Source: Aurantiacibacter sediminis
GTDB lineage: Bacteria; Pseudomonadota; Alphaproteobacteria; Sphingomonadales; Sphingomonadaceae
DNA: 64,000 nucleotides
Reading direction: 5' to 3'
Assembly: GCF_016019885.1 (NCBI RefSeq)
Contig: NZ_JAEANY010000002.1
Span: forward strand, 124,001-188,000
How positions within the stretch are numbered: the stretch's first letter is position 1; every line of letters begins with the position of its first letter. Both the position numbers and the translations under genes were made by a program. Positions 27,276-35,374 of the stretch are shown one piece after another. The notes beneath the pieces are model-generated. The model was not told the origin of the DNA. It made no database searches and saw nothing but the letters and a program-made list of their open reading frames with translations.

Positions 27276-28589
27276 CTACAGCCGTTGCTCGAACCAGCGG
27301 GCAACTTCTGCTCCTTCTCGATCTTCGATTAGGTCGATGAATCCTTGCAACTCGCTAATGTCTTCTGCGTGCGACCTGACAAGGAGCGCGTCCATAGCCT
27401 CCGTGCCGATGCGACGATGCAGGTCCCACAGAATGAGTGGCCCGCGAAAATAAAGGAGCGTCTCGCGCCCGTCGAACTCGCCTTCATCGCGCATGGAGCC
27501 TTCGATCGACCCTGAGACGCGCTGCATCTGTTCGAACTTCTCTCCGAGCCATTCATCGCCCCACACGGTCTGGGCGTATCTCTGCGCGACGTATTCCGCG
27601 AGGCTTTCGGTCATGAATTCGTCTGGCGTGCCCGCCGCGCCGGATATCCACCAGAAATGAGCGAGCTCGTGGGCGATGGTGAAGTCCTGTTCCTGCGGCG
27701 GCGCAACGCCGATGAAAAAATAGTCTCCGCCCGTCGCGTAGGCCATGCGGGACCGCGTGACCCCGATATCGGGATTTGCGTAGATGATCTTCACCTCGTC
27801 TCGAGCGCCGCGCGGCGGGCCGATAAGGTTTGTATAATAGGCATAGGCGTCCCGCGCCCTCGCCAGCATCTCGTCGGCGCGCGGTTCGCTGCCGAGCGTG
27901 TGGAGCCGCGCTTCCAGACCCGGCGCAAGCTGCCGTGCGGTGATGGTGTATCGGGGCGAGGCGGCGAAAGTGATGCGCCCCAGAATAGGTTTGCCCGGAT
28001 CTACGATCCAGCGACCATTCGCGTCGCGCTCGATCTCACCGGGGCCGATGACCCGATACCCGTCAGGGACCTGCACGGAAATCCGCGATCGGAGCCGGTT
28101 TTCATCCCGCCAATAGGGATACCACAAAGTGCCGAGGCTAAGTTCCGTCCAGTCCTCGCTGATGAGGCCGCGTCCCCATTCGATGCTGTCATCCCTGATG
28201 AAGCCCGCGTAAGCGAGGTCGATCGTGACGCGCTGTCCTGCCTGCAGCGGCTGCGCAAATCGGAGCGTGACGCGCTGGGTATTCGGCATTTCGTATGTGC
28301 CGAGAACGATCGCCCCTTCCCTGCTCATCGTTGCAGGAACGCTGGGTTCGAACCGTTCGATTTCCAATCCGTTGTTGAGCATGAATGCCGCTTCGGTAGT
28401 CGGACCGTCTGCCACGATCTCGATAGTGCCGCGCACGGCGAGATGCTTCGACACCGGGGTGACGTCGACTTCGAGGTCATACAGATTGGCCAAATCGTCC
28501 GATATTGATTGCGAGGAAACCGGTCGGCTTGCGTCGGCTGCGCATCCCGATGAAGCGATCGCTAGGGATATTGCTGCCAGCCAACGCAT
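27276..28589 (-). CDS. M1-like gluzincin metallopeptidase lipoprotein
   Basis: A 437-residue protein with a lipobox-like SSGC at residues 13-16, an N-terminal beta region resembling the first domain of M1 aminopeptidases, and a gluzincin zinc site HELAHFWW (His307, Glu308, His311). A Glu follows 16 residues later in MTESLAEY, slightly closer than the 18 of classical M1 enzymes. YATGGDYFFIG stands where the GAMEN exopeptidase motif would be, so it may not act as an aminopeptidase. It is probably anchored in the envelope and cleaves peptides outside the cytoplasm. Confidence 0.75.
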   Translation of the reverse strand: MRWLAAISLAIASSGCAADASRPVSSQSISDDLANLYDLEVDVTPVSKHLAVRGTIEIVADGPTTEAAFMLNNGLEIERFEPSVPATMSREGAIVLGTYEMPNTQRVTLRFAQPLQAGQRVTIDLAYAGFIRDDSIEWGRGLISEDWTELSLGTLWYPYWRDENRLRSRISVQVPDGYRVIGPGEIERDANGRWIVDPGKPILGRITFAASPRYTITARQLAPGLEARLHTLGSEPRADEMLARARDAYAYYTNLIGPPRGARDEVKIIYANPDIGVTRSRMAYATGGDYFFIGVAPPQEQDFTIAHELAHFWWISGAAGTPDEFMTESLAEYVAQRYAQTVWGDEWLGEKFEQMQRVSGSIEGSMRDEGEFDGRETLLYFRGPLILWDLHRRIGTEAMDALLVRSHAEDISELQGFIDLIEDREGAEVARWFEQRL

Positions 28590-28835
28590 GGTCTTTTTCC
28601 TTCAGGCAAGATACAAGCGATATCCGTGAGGGTTAGCTGAAGAGTTGGCAACCCGGCCGGCGCTTCGTCATCGCTATTGTCGACGAAAGGAGCAGCACAT
28701 CTGACAAACGAGCGTCTGCTTCGAGCAAAAACTCAAGCCAAACCGAACGACTGCTATTGGGGTCGGAAGCTGACATTCGCCAAATCACCGCCTCACGGTA
28801 GCGCCCAAGCTTTGTCCGAGCTATTCGTGGCTCTC

Positions 28836-29357
28836 ATGCTCACTCCCACCCTCACCACGCAGCGTTTCACCTGCCGCCAATTACGTGAAGGGGATGAGGA
28901 CGCATTCTGGCCCGCTTTCTCCAGCGAGACGCATATGCGCTACTGGTCCTGCGCTCCATTCACCGACACAGCGGCGCTGCGCGATTATATGTTCGACGAC
29001 AAGTGGGACGGGCGCACATGGATTGCCGAACCGAGGGAAGGCGGCGCGCCGGTGTTTCGCATGGTCGCCAGCTCTCCGCATGAGGCGGTCGCGGAGATTG
29101 GCTATATCATCGTGCCGGGCAATGAAGGGAAGGGGATTGCGCGGGAGTGCGTCTCTGCACTTATCACCCATCTTTTCCGGGCAGAGGGATACCATCGCAT
29201 CTTCGCCGATGTCGATCCGCGCAACACGCCGTCCAATCGCTTGCTGGCAAGGCTCGGCTTCACGCGGGAGGCGCATCTTCGCCATGCGATAAAAACGCAT
29301 ATCGGCTGGTGCGACACGTGGTATTGGGGGCTGCTGTCAGATGAATGGGGCGAATAG
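28836..29357 (+). CDS. GNAT family N-acetyltransferase
   Basis: A 173-residue protein of the RimJ/RimL-like GNAT group. It opens with TTQRFTCRQLREGDEDAFWPA; the acetyl-CoA loop is VPGNEGKGIARECVSALITH near residue 92, and DVDPRNTPSNRLLARLGF near 127 is the typical C-terminal motif. The acceptor, perhaps an N-terminal amino group or a small amine, cannot be told. ATG 28836 gives the family start; the frame is open for another 53 codons upstream from a TTG, but that stretch is not conserved in type. Confidence 0.78.
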   Translation: MLTPTLTTQRFTCRQLREGDEDAFWPAFSSETHMRYWSCAPFTDTAALRDYMFDDKWDGRTWIAEPREGGAPVFRMVASSPHEAVAEIGYIIVPGNEGKGIARECVSALITHLFRAEGYHRIFADVDPRNTPSNRLLARLGFTREAHLRHAIKTHIGWCDTWYWGLLSDEWGE

Positions 29358-29442
29358 GCCGGATTCAGAAAGTGTTATCTAGAAAGTGACGCGCGCGGGC
29401 GTTAGGCTTCGCGGCAACAACCACACAACGGGGGTAATTTCA

Positions 29443-30693
29443 ATGCGATTCGGATTTCACAAGACCGCTCTGCTCATCGGCGCGGCGGCTATTATGGCGC
29501 CCGCCACAGCTTTCGCGCAGGCGCGCGATCTCGACAGCGCGCAGAGCGATGTGCGCGTCTTCCAGGGCACCGTCGACAGCGCAGAGGCGGTGTACGAAGT
29601 CAGCGTTCCAGCAGGCTCCGTCATGCAGATCGACGTGATGAGCACATCCGATCTCGATCCGATCGTGACTGTCACCGACACCGCCACGGGTGAGCAAATT
29701 GCAGAGGATGACGATGGGGGCGAGGGGCTCAACTCCCGCGTGCGCATACGTGGTGAGGACACCGGCCGCCGCATTTCCATCGCGGTCAACAGTTTCGATG
29801 CCAGCTGGGTGGGCGATGGTGAGACCTATGGCGGCAGCTTCGACCTGCGGCTGGAAACCAGCGAATATGTGCCTGTGGAAACCCGCACGGTGACCTATGG
29901 TGCGCGGGAGACGGGCCGTATCGATGGTGAGCCGAACCTGTTCGAAATTGCCGGCGTCGCTGGCCAGATGGTCGAGATCGCGCTGCTCGCAGGCGATGAC
30001 CAGATGCTGGATCCGCTGCTCGAACTGCGCGATGCCTCGGGTGAAGTGATCGCTTACAATGACGATGGCGGGAACGGGCTGAACTCTTACATCGCCCATG
30101 TGTTCGAGGAAAGCGGCACCTACACCATCGCCGCCACCGGCTATAGCGAAAGCACGGGCGATTTCATCTTGCGCGTGCGTGACCAGCGCGAAGCCACTGC
30201 GCAATTGCCCCTGCAAGTTATCGGCTTTGCCGACCAGGCGAGCGGCGATCTTGCCTCTTCCTTCTCGGATGATCCGATGCGCCCGAGCTTCATCGATTAC
30301 CAGCTGAGCGAAAGCGCGTTGGCAGCGATCCGCAGCGGCGATGGCGATGTGACGATCCGCATGAACGCTGTCGAAGGCGGCGATGCCGATTTCGGTGGCG
30401 ACATTGATCCCTATCTCGAGGTCGGTTTCGACACCCCGCTCGGCTTTGCCATCGTGGCAACGGATGATGACGGATCGGGCACGCTCGATTCGATGCTCCC
30501 GCTCGATCTCGGCCTGCTGGCCGACAATCCGGAACTGCTCTCCATGCTGCGCATCCGCGCGAAGGGCCTCGGCGGTTCGAGCGGCGCCTACACGCTGGAG
30601 ATTACCGAAGGGATGGAAGCGCGTGCAGAACCGATCGATTTCCCGGCTCCCGTGATGATCCCGCCGCCCGCGCCTCCCGCATCGGCAGATTAA
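29443..30693 (+). CDS. Secreted PPC-domain-like repeat protein
   Basis: A 416-residue exported protein with a signal peptide (cleavage near AFAQ, residue 26). Two domains resemble bacterial pre-peptidase C-terminal (PPC) modules, each with a DPIVTV / DPLLEL strand followed by an acidic loop: EDDDGGEGLNS near 90 and YNDDGGNGLNS near 205. A third loop, TDDDGSGTLDS, occurs near 345 and closes a third module. The tail ends in a Pro-rich PPPAPPASAD. No peptidase domain is attached, so it is probably a calcium-dependent binding or structural envelope protein. Confidence 0.7.
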   Translation: MRFGFHKTALLIGAAAIMAPATAFAQARDLDSAQSDVRVFQGTVDSAEAVYEVSVPAGSVMQIDVMSTSDLDPIVTVTDTATGEQIAEDDDGGEGLNSRVRIRGEDTGRRISIAVNSFDASWVGDGETYGGSFDLRLETSEYVPVETRTVTYGARETGRIDGEPNLFEIAGVAGQMVEIALLAGDDQMLDPLLELRDASGEVIAYNDDGGNGLNSYIAHVFEESGTYTIAATGYSESTGDFILRVRDQREATAQLPLQVIGFADQASGDLASSFSDDPMRPSFIDYQLSESALAAIRSGDGDVTIRMNAVEGGDADFGGDIDPYLEVGFDTPLGFAIVATDDDGSGTLDSMLPLDLGLLADNPELLSMLRIRAKGLGGSSGAYTLEITEGMEARAEPIDFPAPVMIPPPAPPASAD

Positions 30694-30979
30694 TTTAGCG
30701 ATGGAATGACGAAAAGGGCGGGGTGAGATTGTTTGTTTCAAGATCGCCCATCCGGGCGATCGTCCTCGCTAGACGCGCTCCGCTCCGCTCCGCGCCCGCT
30801 GCGGGCGGCCGTTCGGCCTTGCGGGCTGGTCGCCCGTGCTCCGCGGAACCGTTTGACCGTTGTGCTGGGATCGGGCGCGAAGCGACCGACCGAGCGCACG
30901 GCGCGACCCGCAGGTGCCGCGCAGGCGGACGCAGCCCGCCGGAGCGAATAGCACCGAGGACGAAGCCGCGGATGCGGCT
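30694..30979. other. Gene-free GC-rich spacer
   Basis: No credible gene. The region starts with a perfect hairpin GATCGCCC-ATCC-GGGCGATC (30742-30761) that may end the PPC-gene transcript. It continues as a very GC-rich, partly repetitive stretch (cgctccgctccgctccgc) up to the HTH gene. TTGTTTGTTT at 30729-30738 has an inverted copy at 31763-31772 beyond that gene. Confidence 0.6.
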
Positions 30980-31612
30980 TCATGAAGAAATGAGCTTCTC
31001 CGCCGCCTCGCGCCGTTCGCGCATTTTGTCGAGCTTCGCGTTGAGGCTGGCGAGGACCTGCGGGCGGCGTGCGCGGGCTTCGGCGCGCAGTTCGGCCTTC
31101 ACCTCCTCGCGGATGCGTTCGTAGAGCGGATGCCCCGGCACGACATTCGCCAGCGCGCCATTACTGCCATACCGATCCGCCCGGCGATTCTTCAGGAAGA
31201 ACATCACCAGCGCCTCGTTATGACGCACTTCGGTGCCGAGCACCTTGCCCGAAGAGACGACCATCCGCTCCTCCCCCGCAATCGCCCGGGCGAGCGCGCA
31301 GTCCTCTAATCGGCTAACCCCGCGATCCACCGCCGCCTCCCAGGCCGCCGCAAACTCCTCCGCACCCGGCCGCTGGCGCAGCTTGTACAGCGCCTCAAGC
31401 GAAGCCCCGATATGCCGCGCCGCCTGCTTGACGATGCCGGTGGCCGCCAGATGCGCGATAAACGCACGCTGTCGGTCCGCCGTGATCGAATTCTTGCGCG
31501 GATGGGTGTGGGGGGCGGGGGTGAACCCGAGCAGAGGATCGTCCTCCGCAAGCGGCTCGGCAGCGGGTGCGGTGACGTAGGAAGTGGCTTGGGAGGGTGT
31601 TGCGCGAGTCAT
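30980..31612 (-). CDS. HTH-containing hypothetical protein (terminase-small-subunit-like)
   Basis: A 210-residue basic protein. After a Pro/Ala-rich N-terminus, residues 40-75 look like a helix-turn-helix (TADRQRAFIAHLAATG, VKQAARHIGASLEALYKLRQRPGAEEF), reminiscent of phage terminase small subunits. The C-terminal half is a charged helix rich in Arg, Glu and Ala (VKAELRAEARARRPQ). Similar stand-alone genes recur in sphingomonads, but their role is unknown. No terminase large subunit or other phage gene is nearby. ATG 31612 is chosen over an upstream frame from 31771. Confidence 0.6.
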   Translation of the reverse strand: MTRATPSQATSYVTAPAAEPLAEDDPLLGFTPAPHTHPRKNSITADRQRAFIAHLAATGIVKQAARHIGASLEALYKLRQRPGAEEFAAAWEAAVDRGVSRLEDCALARAIAGEERMVVSSGKVLGTEVRHNEALVMFFLKNRRADRYGSNGALANVVPGHPLYERIREEVKAELRAEARARRPQVLASLNAKLDKMRERREAAEKLISS

Positions 31613-31919
31613 GCGATACGTTCCAGCAACGCACCCGAACTGTAGGAAAGCGTTTTCTATCCGGCGAAAGTCTCGGCGACCAAAGGCCGACGACAGCCCG
31701 CAACCGCGGGCGGCGCAGTAGGGCGGAACCCAAGAGAGCGGACGTGAACGCCGGCGCTTGAGGCTAAACAAACAAGCATGCGCGCGGATGAAGCGGGGGC
31801 TGGGGCTGTAGGAAAGGTGGACGTTCAGTGTGGTGGGGGAGGTTTAGCCTCCCCCTTACGGCGTTTCTCAGGACAACTTTCGCAGTATGTCTGGTGATCT
31901 AGTTCGCGCCTCTGATTGC
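31613..31919. other. Intergenic stretch with hairpin
   Basis: No confident gene. A perfect stem GGGGGAGG-TTTAG-CCTCCCCC lies at 31835-31855, possibly the end of the minus-strand transcripts of the island. An open minus-strand frame (31825-32019) encodes two cysteine pairs (YCEARGC and YCESCPE) but has no usable start codon. Confidence 0.45.
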
Positions 31920-32042
31920 TCAGAACCACACAGCCGCGCGCTTCACAATAGCGATCATGTTCTTGAATTTGTCCATATCCACCTCCGCATTTAGAGTTGG
32001 GCCGAAACCCAAGTTGATTTCACACAAGGTGATACCAAGCAT
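31920..32042 (-). CDS. Possible small or degenerate ORF
   Basis: From ATG 32042 this would give 40 residues (MLGITLCEINLGFG...). The same frame stays open upstream to 32135 with codon choice like real coding DNA (HFEIESSTKENWKQHIKSG) but has no ATG there, being cut off by TGA. It may be the 3' part of a gene that lost its start by frameshift, or a short gene with a rare start. It matches no family known to me. Confidence 0.25.
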   Translation of the reverse strand: MLGITLCEINLGFGPTLNAEVDMDKFKNMIAIVKRAAVWF

Positions 32043-32207
32043 AGACGCGAACCAAGACACGCCAGATTTTATGTGCTGCTTCCAGTTCTCCTTCGTCGAA
32101 CTCTCGATCTCGAAATGGAGTTTGATGGGAGCATTTCAAGATCGTGCGCTACTAACTCTTCACTTGGTCTTTCCTTCTCGAAAGCCAATAGCCTCGTAGT
32201 ACGGCGC

Positions 32208-32381
32208 CTACTTCTTGCTAGGCGGCGGCGGGGGTGGTTTTGGCGCTCTCGGGGCAGGCATGGTGCCGGTGCCTGGCTGCGGTCGCGGACTGTAGGCTGG
32301 GCTACGCGGCGACGGTGAAGCCCCGAATGTCCCATGGCCTGGTGGTTTCGGTGGCGAATTCGGGGAAGGTTTCTTGGTCAT
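32208..32381 (-). CDS. Possible Pro-rich small ORF overlapping the membrane gene
   Basis: A 57-codon frame (MTKKPSPNSPPKPPGHG ... APKPPPPPPSKK) that starts inside the last 80 bases of the membrane-protein gene in another frame. The sequence is low complexity and Pro-rich, and third-position GC does not clearly favour this frame, so it may be chance. If real it would be a disordered peptide coupled to the membrane protein. Confidence 0.25.
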   Translation of the reverse strand: MTKKPSPNSPPKPPGHGTFGASPSPRSPAYSPRPQPGTGTMPAPRAPKPPPPPPSKK

Positions 32382-32787
32382 TTGCTCTCATCAGATTTAC
32401 AGAAGCGAATACAAATATGGAGAGAAGGCTCACTGGGAAAGTCCATAAAGCTACAGCATTTAGTGCTTCGAGCCAAGAAGCGCGCGGCGGTTCTTCGTCA
32501 TTTAGAGCCTGTCTTCTTGCATCAATCGCCTTTCTGGATTCAACGAAGCTGAGTGTGAGGGCAAGAAGTCCAAAGCAACTAGAAAGCCAAGCCATCACTA
32601 CGAGCCAAAGAAGCGCCGCTGATCCCAATGGAAACAAGTCAGCGACGAATGATATAGAAGCTGCAAACAGAGCCGTATGAGCCAAACCAATAAATGAGTC
32701 CCGCTGGGCCTCATTTTGATTGTGTGCGGCGTCAAGGGAGGCAAGTTCCGCATCATACTCTTCTTTAGATCTTACTGGATCGGCCAT
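32302..32787 (-). CDS. Three-helix membrane protein, island gene 2
   Basis: A 161-residue protein with a charged N-terminal helix (residues 7-30), two closely spaced hydrophobic helices (about 31-50 and 56-82), a cytoplasmic-type charged loop and a third hydrophobic helix (108-133). No family was recognised. The layout is similar to small membrane effectors found beside nucleases or nucleotide cyclases in defence loci, but that is a resemblance of shape only. ATG 32787 has AAGG nine bases upstream; ATG 32796 is possible. It follows the PD-(D/E)XK-like gene by 26 bases and is surely in the same transcript. Confidence 0.6.
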   Translation of the reverse strand: MADPVRSKEEYDAELASLDAAHNQNEAQRDSFIGLAHTALFAASISFVADLFPLGSAALLWLVVMAWLSSCFGLLALTLSFVESRKAIDARRQALNDEEPPRASWLEALNAVALWTFPVSLLSIFVFASVNLMRANDQETFPEFATETTRPWDIRGFTVAA

Positions 32788-32813
32788 TGCTCTCATCCTT
32801 CAGAAGGTAGAAC

Positions 32814-34244
32814 TTATCTCTTACTCGCAGATAACTTCTGAGTGGCATCAATTACGATAATGTCGGAAGCTGGTTTGTCTAAACCTTCTCTGTAGGTCTT
32901 GATGGACTCTATCTGGGTAAGCTTTTTCCCAAGATCGCCGAAGTTCATAATCACGAAGATTCCGATCTCCGTTTGGGCTGCATTCTTGTAGATTTCCAAT
33001 TGCCGCTCATACCCATGCTTTACCGAGCCGCCAGAACGCTTCATCTCGACAACTACTCTGCATTTGTAGCCGTTCGAAAATTTAAAATCGACAGGGCCAC
33101 CGCCCATGTTCGCTTCTGGCGAGATATCGATATTGTTGGCTTTGCAGAATGAGTCAGCGATCGCGAAAAACAAAAGTTGGGCCGCCCTTTCCCTTTTGGG
33201 CTTCCCATCAATCCAAAGCTCTTCCCAGAGATTTCCATTTTCAACATGATGCTTGAAAACTTCTAGTGCATCAATTGCTACGGCTTTGACGGCCTGAGGT
33301 CCGGAGCTGAGATCAAAGTGTTTTGGAGACGTGATCCCAGAAAAGCCTCGAGCTAAGATGTCACGCATCTTATAGTAGCCAAGAGCATCGTCGTTGGGGT
33401 CGTAGTGAGAGTTGTACTCCTTCACCATCGCCAGAAATTCTTCAAACGCATCCTTGGACGAAAGTGCAAAATGGCGAATGGCTTCCTTTCGCTCTTCAAC
33501 TGTCGCCATAGTCATGGCGTTGAAAAACTGGTTCACCTCGCCCCGATAAGCCGAGTTGTGATTGATCGAGTTTTCGATATCGCGAGGACTTCGCGCTATC
33601 GGCAATTCGCGGACTATATCTTGCGGCACAAGCAAGAGCGGTTTTTCGTCTCCTGAGCCATCTTTGTACATTGGCAATTTTATCTGAGGGCAAAGATCAT
33701 TTTTTGCCATTGGCACACCGTGCGCAATACAAAAATCGTTGGTAATCTGGGCCAGAGCTGGTGTGATAACGTGCGTAGTGAAATCACTAATTGTATCTGG
33801 TCCAACATCTTCTTCGAAGAATGGCATTAGAGAAATCATCTCGGGGTCTCTTGAGCCCAGTCCGATCACCTCGGACGCAGTTCTCATTATCGCATTCTTA
33901 ATCTTGGCAGGTCTTGAACTGCCTGATCTACCTGTCGTGCCATAGCCTAGACCATTGGCTGGCGGTTCGGACAGATCAATCATTGATCTAGCTCCTTTCC
34001 AAGGAGCGTCGTTAGGCGCTTTTGATAACGCTAATAGCCGAACGAATCTTGCGAAGTGGGCCTTGAACTCTTTCAATCCGTCGTCACTGATTTGTGGAAA
34101 TGCCGATTTGCCAAGCAACAGCGGGTCAATAAACAGCGGAGTATCGACCTCAATAAACGGATCAATAAGCCCTGCAGCCTCCAACGTGCCGGCGGCAAGT
34201 CCAAACTGCGCCGAAAATAAATTTGGGTCGGAGATTTTTCCCAT
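32814..34244 (-). CDS. PD-(D/E)XK nuclease-like protein, island gene 1
   Basis: A 476-residue protein whose last third carries the signs of a RecB-like PD-(D/E)XK nuclease: a helix with Glu (KRERAAQLLFFAIADSF), Asp386 in GGGPVDFKF, Glu400-x-Lys402 in CRVVVEMKRSG, and Gln415-x-x-x-Tyr419 in ERQLEIY. The first ~370 residues are mixed alpha/beta without a recognised domain. Codon use and base composition are clearly AT-richer than in flanking genes, suggesting acquisition by transfer. ATG 34244 has AAGGA seven bases upstream; ATG 34277 (487 residues) lacks a ribosome site. A role in defence or DNA repair is inference. Confidence 0.65.
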   Translation of the reverse strand: MGKISDPNLFSAQFGLAAGTLEAAGLIDPFIEVDTPLFIDPLLLGKSAFPQISDDGLKEFKAHFARFVRLLALSKAPNDAPWKGARSMIDLSEPPANGLGYGTTGRSGSSRPAKIKNAIMRTASEVIGLGSRDPEMISLMPFFEEDVGPDTISDFTTHVITPALAQITNDFCIAHGVPMAKNDLCPQIKLPMYKDGSGDEKPLLLVPQDIVRELPIARSPRDIENSINHNSAYRGEVNQFFNAMTMATVEERKEAIRHFALSSKDAFEEFLAMVKEYNSHYDPNDDALGYYKMRDILARGFSGITSPKHFDLSSGPQAVKAVAIDALEVFKHHVENGNLWEELWIDGKPKRERAAQLLFFAIADSFCKANNIDISPEANMGGGPVDFKFSNGYKCRVVVEMKRSGGSVKHGYERQLEIYKNAAQTEIGIFVIMNFGDLGKKLTQIESIKTYREGLDKPASDIIVIDATQKLSASKR

Positions 34245-34277
34245 GCCGAATTCCTTGCTGATCGTTGGCGTTACCAT

Positions 34278-34725
34278 GGCGCATATTTGACCTACACTAT
34301 TCTTCGCTATTACAACTTCGTAATCTCCGCCATCACTGTCCCTTGACCCCCACCCGAATCCTCACTAAGTGCGCGCCCATCCGAGGCGTGCTCTGCATCG
34401 CCCCGGTCAGATAGAGCTGAACATTGCCGGTTACGTCCCGGGGCTCCTCGTTTTCGATGAGGGGCTCTTTTCTATTGCAGCGGAGACGCTGGGGGCAGCC
34501 GCCAAAGTAACCCGGTGCTCAAGCGCGTCGGGTGGAGCGTTTCAGGCTCGCGCGAATGGTCGCTTGGTCCGCACTTGCTGCGGGGCACACCTTCGCACGA
34601 ACCCGATACATTCCATCCGGTGCCGGTAGCGCCATCAACGGGTGAAGGGCTGATCCCACCGTTTCCGCGTCCGCGCGGGCGGGCAGGGCGCTCCCCCAAC
34701 CCACTAAACACGGTGAAGAGTATTT
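34278..34725. other. Upstream region of the str operon
   Basis: The 448 bases between the divergent island gene and rpsL hold no credible gene. They contain a candidate plus-strand promoter (34343-34371). A hairpin CTCCTCG-TTTT-CGATGAG (34444-34461), with one mismatch and followed a few bases later by TTTT, lies within the presumed leader. Base composition shifts from AT-rich to GC-rich near 34340, marking the island edge. Confidence 0.5.
34343..34371 (+). promoter_or_regulatory. Candidate str operon promoter
   Basis: TTGACC (34343-34348), a 17-base spacer and TAAGTG (34366-34371). The -35 is good and the -10 is weak, so this is tentative. It would give a leader of about 350 bases before rpsL. 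Confidence 0.3.
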
Positions 34726-35097
34726 ATGCCGACTATTAACCAGCTGGTGCGCAAGCCGCGCAAGCCGATTGTCAAGAAGAGCAAGTCTGCAGCCATGCAG
34801 TCCGCTCCGCAGAAGCGTGGTGTTTGCACCCGCGTCTACACGACGACCCCGAAGAAGCCGAACTCCGCTCTGCGTAAGGTGGCCAAGATCCGCCTGACCA
34901 ACCAGCGCGAGATCATCGCCTACATCCCGGGCGAAGGCCACAACCTCCAGGAACACTCCGTGGTGCTGATCCGCGGCGGCCGTGTGCGCGACCTTCCCGG
35001 TGTGCGCTACCACGTGCTGCGCGGCGTGCTCGACACGCAGGGTGTGAAGGACCGCAAGCAGTCGCGCTCCAAGTATGGTGCAAAGCGGCCCAAATGA
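34726..35097 (+). CDS. rpsL: 30S ribosomal protein S12
   Basis: The 123-residue S12 lines the decoding centre and checks codon-anticodon pairing. The invariant [13 protein letters not shown] loop (Lys43 kept) and the [18 protein letters not shown] stretch are present. Residue 88 is Arg ([10 protein letters not shown]) where E. coli has Lys; Lys88Arg gives streptomycin resistance in E. coli and mycobacteria. The C-terminus KYGAKRPK is typical. First gene of rpsL-rpsG-fusA-tuf, with an unusually long spacer to rpsG. Confidence 0.97.
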   Translation: MPTINQLVRKPRKPIVKKSKSAAMQSAPQKRGVCTRVYTTTPKKPNSALRKVAKIRLTNQREIIAYIPGEGHNLQEHSVVLIRGGRVRDLPGVRYHVLRGVLDTQGVKDRKQSRSKYGAKRPK

Positions 35098-35105
35098 TTT
35101 GGTGC

Positions 35106-35315
35106 GGTCAGGCATCCGCCTGACCTCGGTGCCGGCCCGTCTCGCGTTTTAGTCTCTTGGCCCAAACCACCCGAAGTCCAAGCCGGGTGGTTGGCCAAAG
35201 AAACGGAAACAATCGAAGACGGACCGACACAGGTTAGAGTTCAATCGCGGGGCCTGCACGCTCCTCCACCCGGACACCTTACGAAGGTATCCTCCTGGGT
35301 GGCCGGGTGGGGGAG
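35106..35315 (+). promoter_or_regulatory. Structured rpsL-rpsG spacer, possible S7 autoregulatory site
   Basis: Three strong stems lie in the 277-base spacer. They are GGTCAGGC-ATCC-GCCTGACC (35106-35125), a 15-bp stem with a two-base bulge at 35157-35198 (arms TTGGCC..AACCACCCG and CGGGTGGTT-GGCCAA), and a 13-bp stem at 35261-35315 (CTCCTCCACCCGG with CCGGGTGGGGGAG). The last encloses a small hairpin ACCTT-ACG-AAGGT. In E. coli S7 represses itself by binding this intercistronic region; equivalence here is inferred. Confidence 0.5.
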
Positions 35316-35374
35316 TGGGCTGGCACCGCAAGGCGACCCGGATGGGGAGCCGCACTCCGAAGGAGTTAAGAAGA

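Noticed and set aside
27657-28508. 283-residue open frame antisense to the M1-like peptidase gene
   Set aside because: The minus-strand protein has an intact HExxH site and lipobox; the plus frame has nothing recognisable.
31957-32318. Plus-strand open frames in the island tail (80-81 residues)
   Set aside because: No ribosome site, no coding-like codon use and no familiar domain; minus-strand frames in the same place look more coding.
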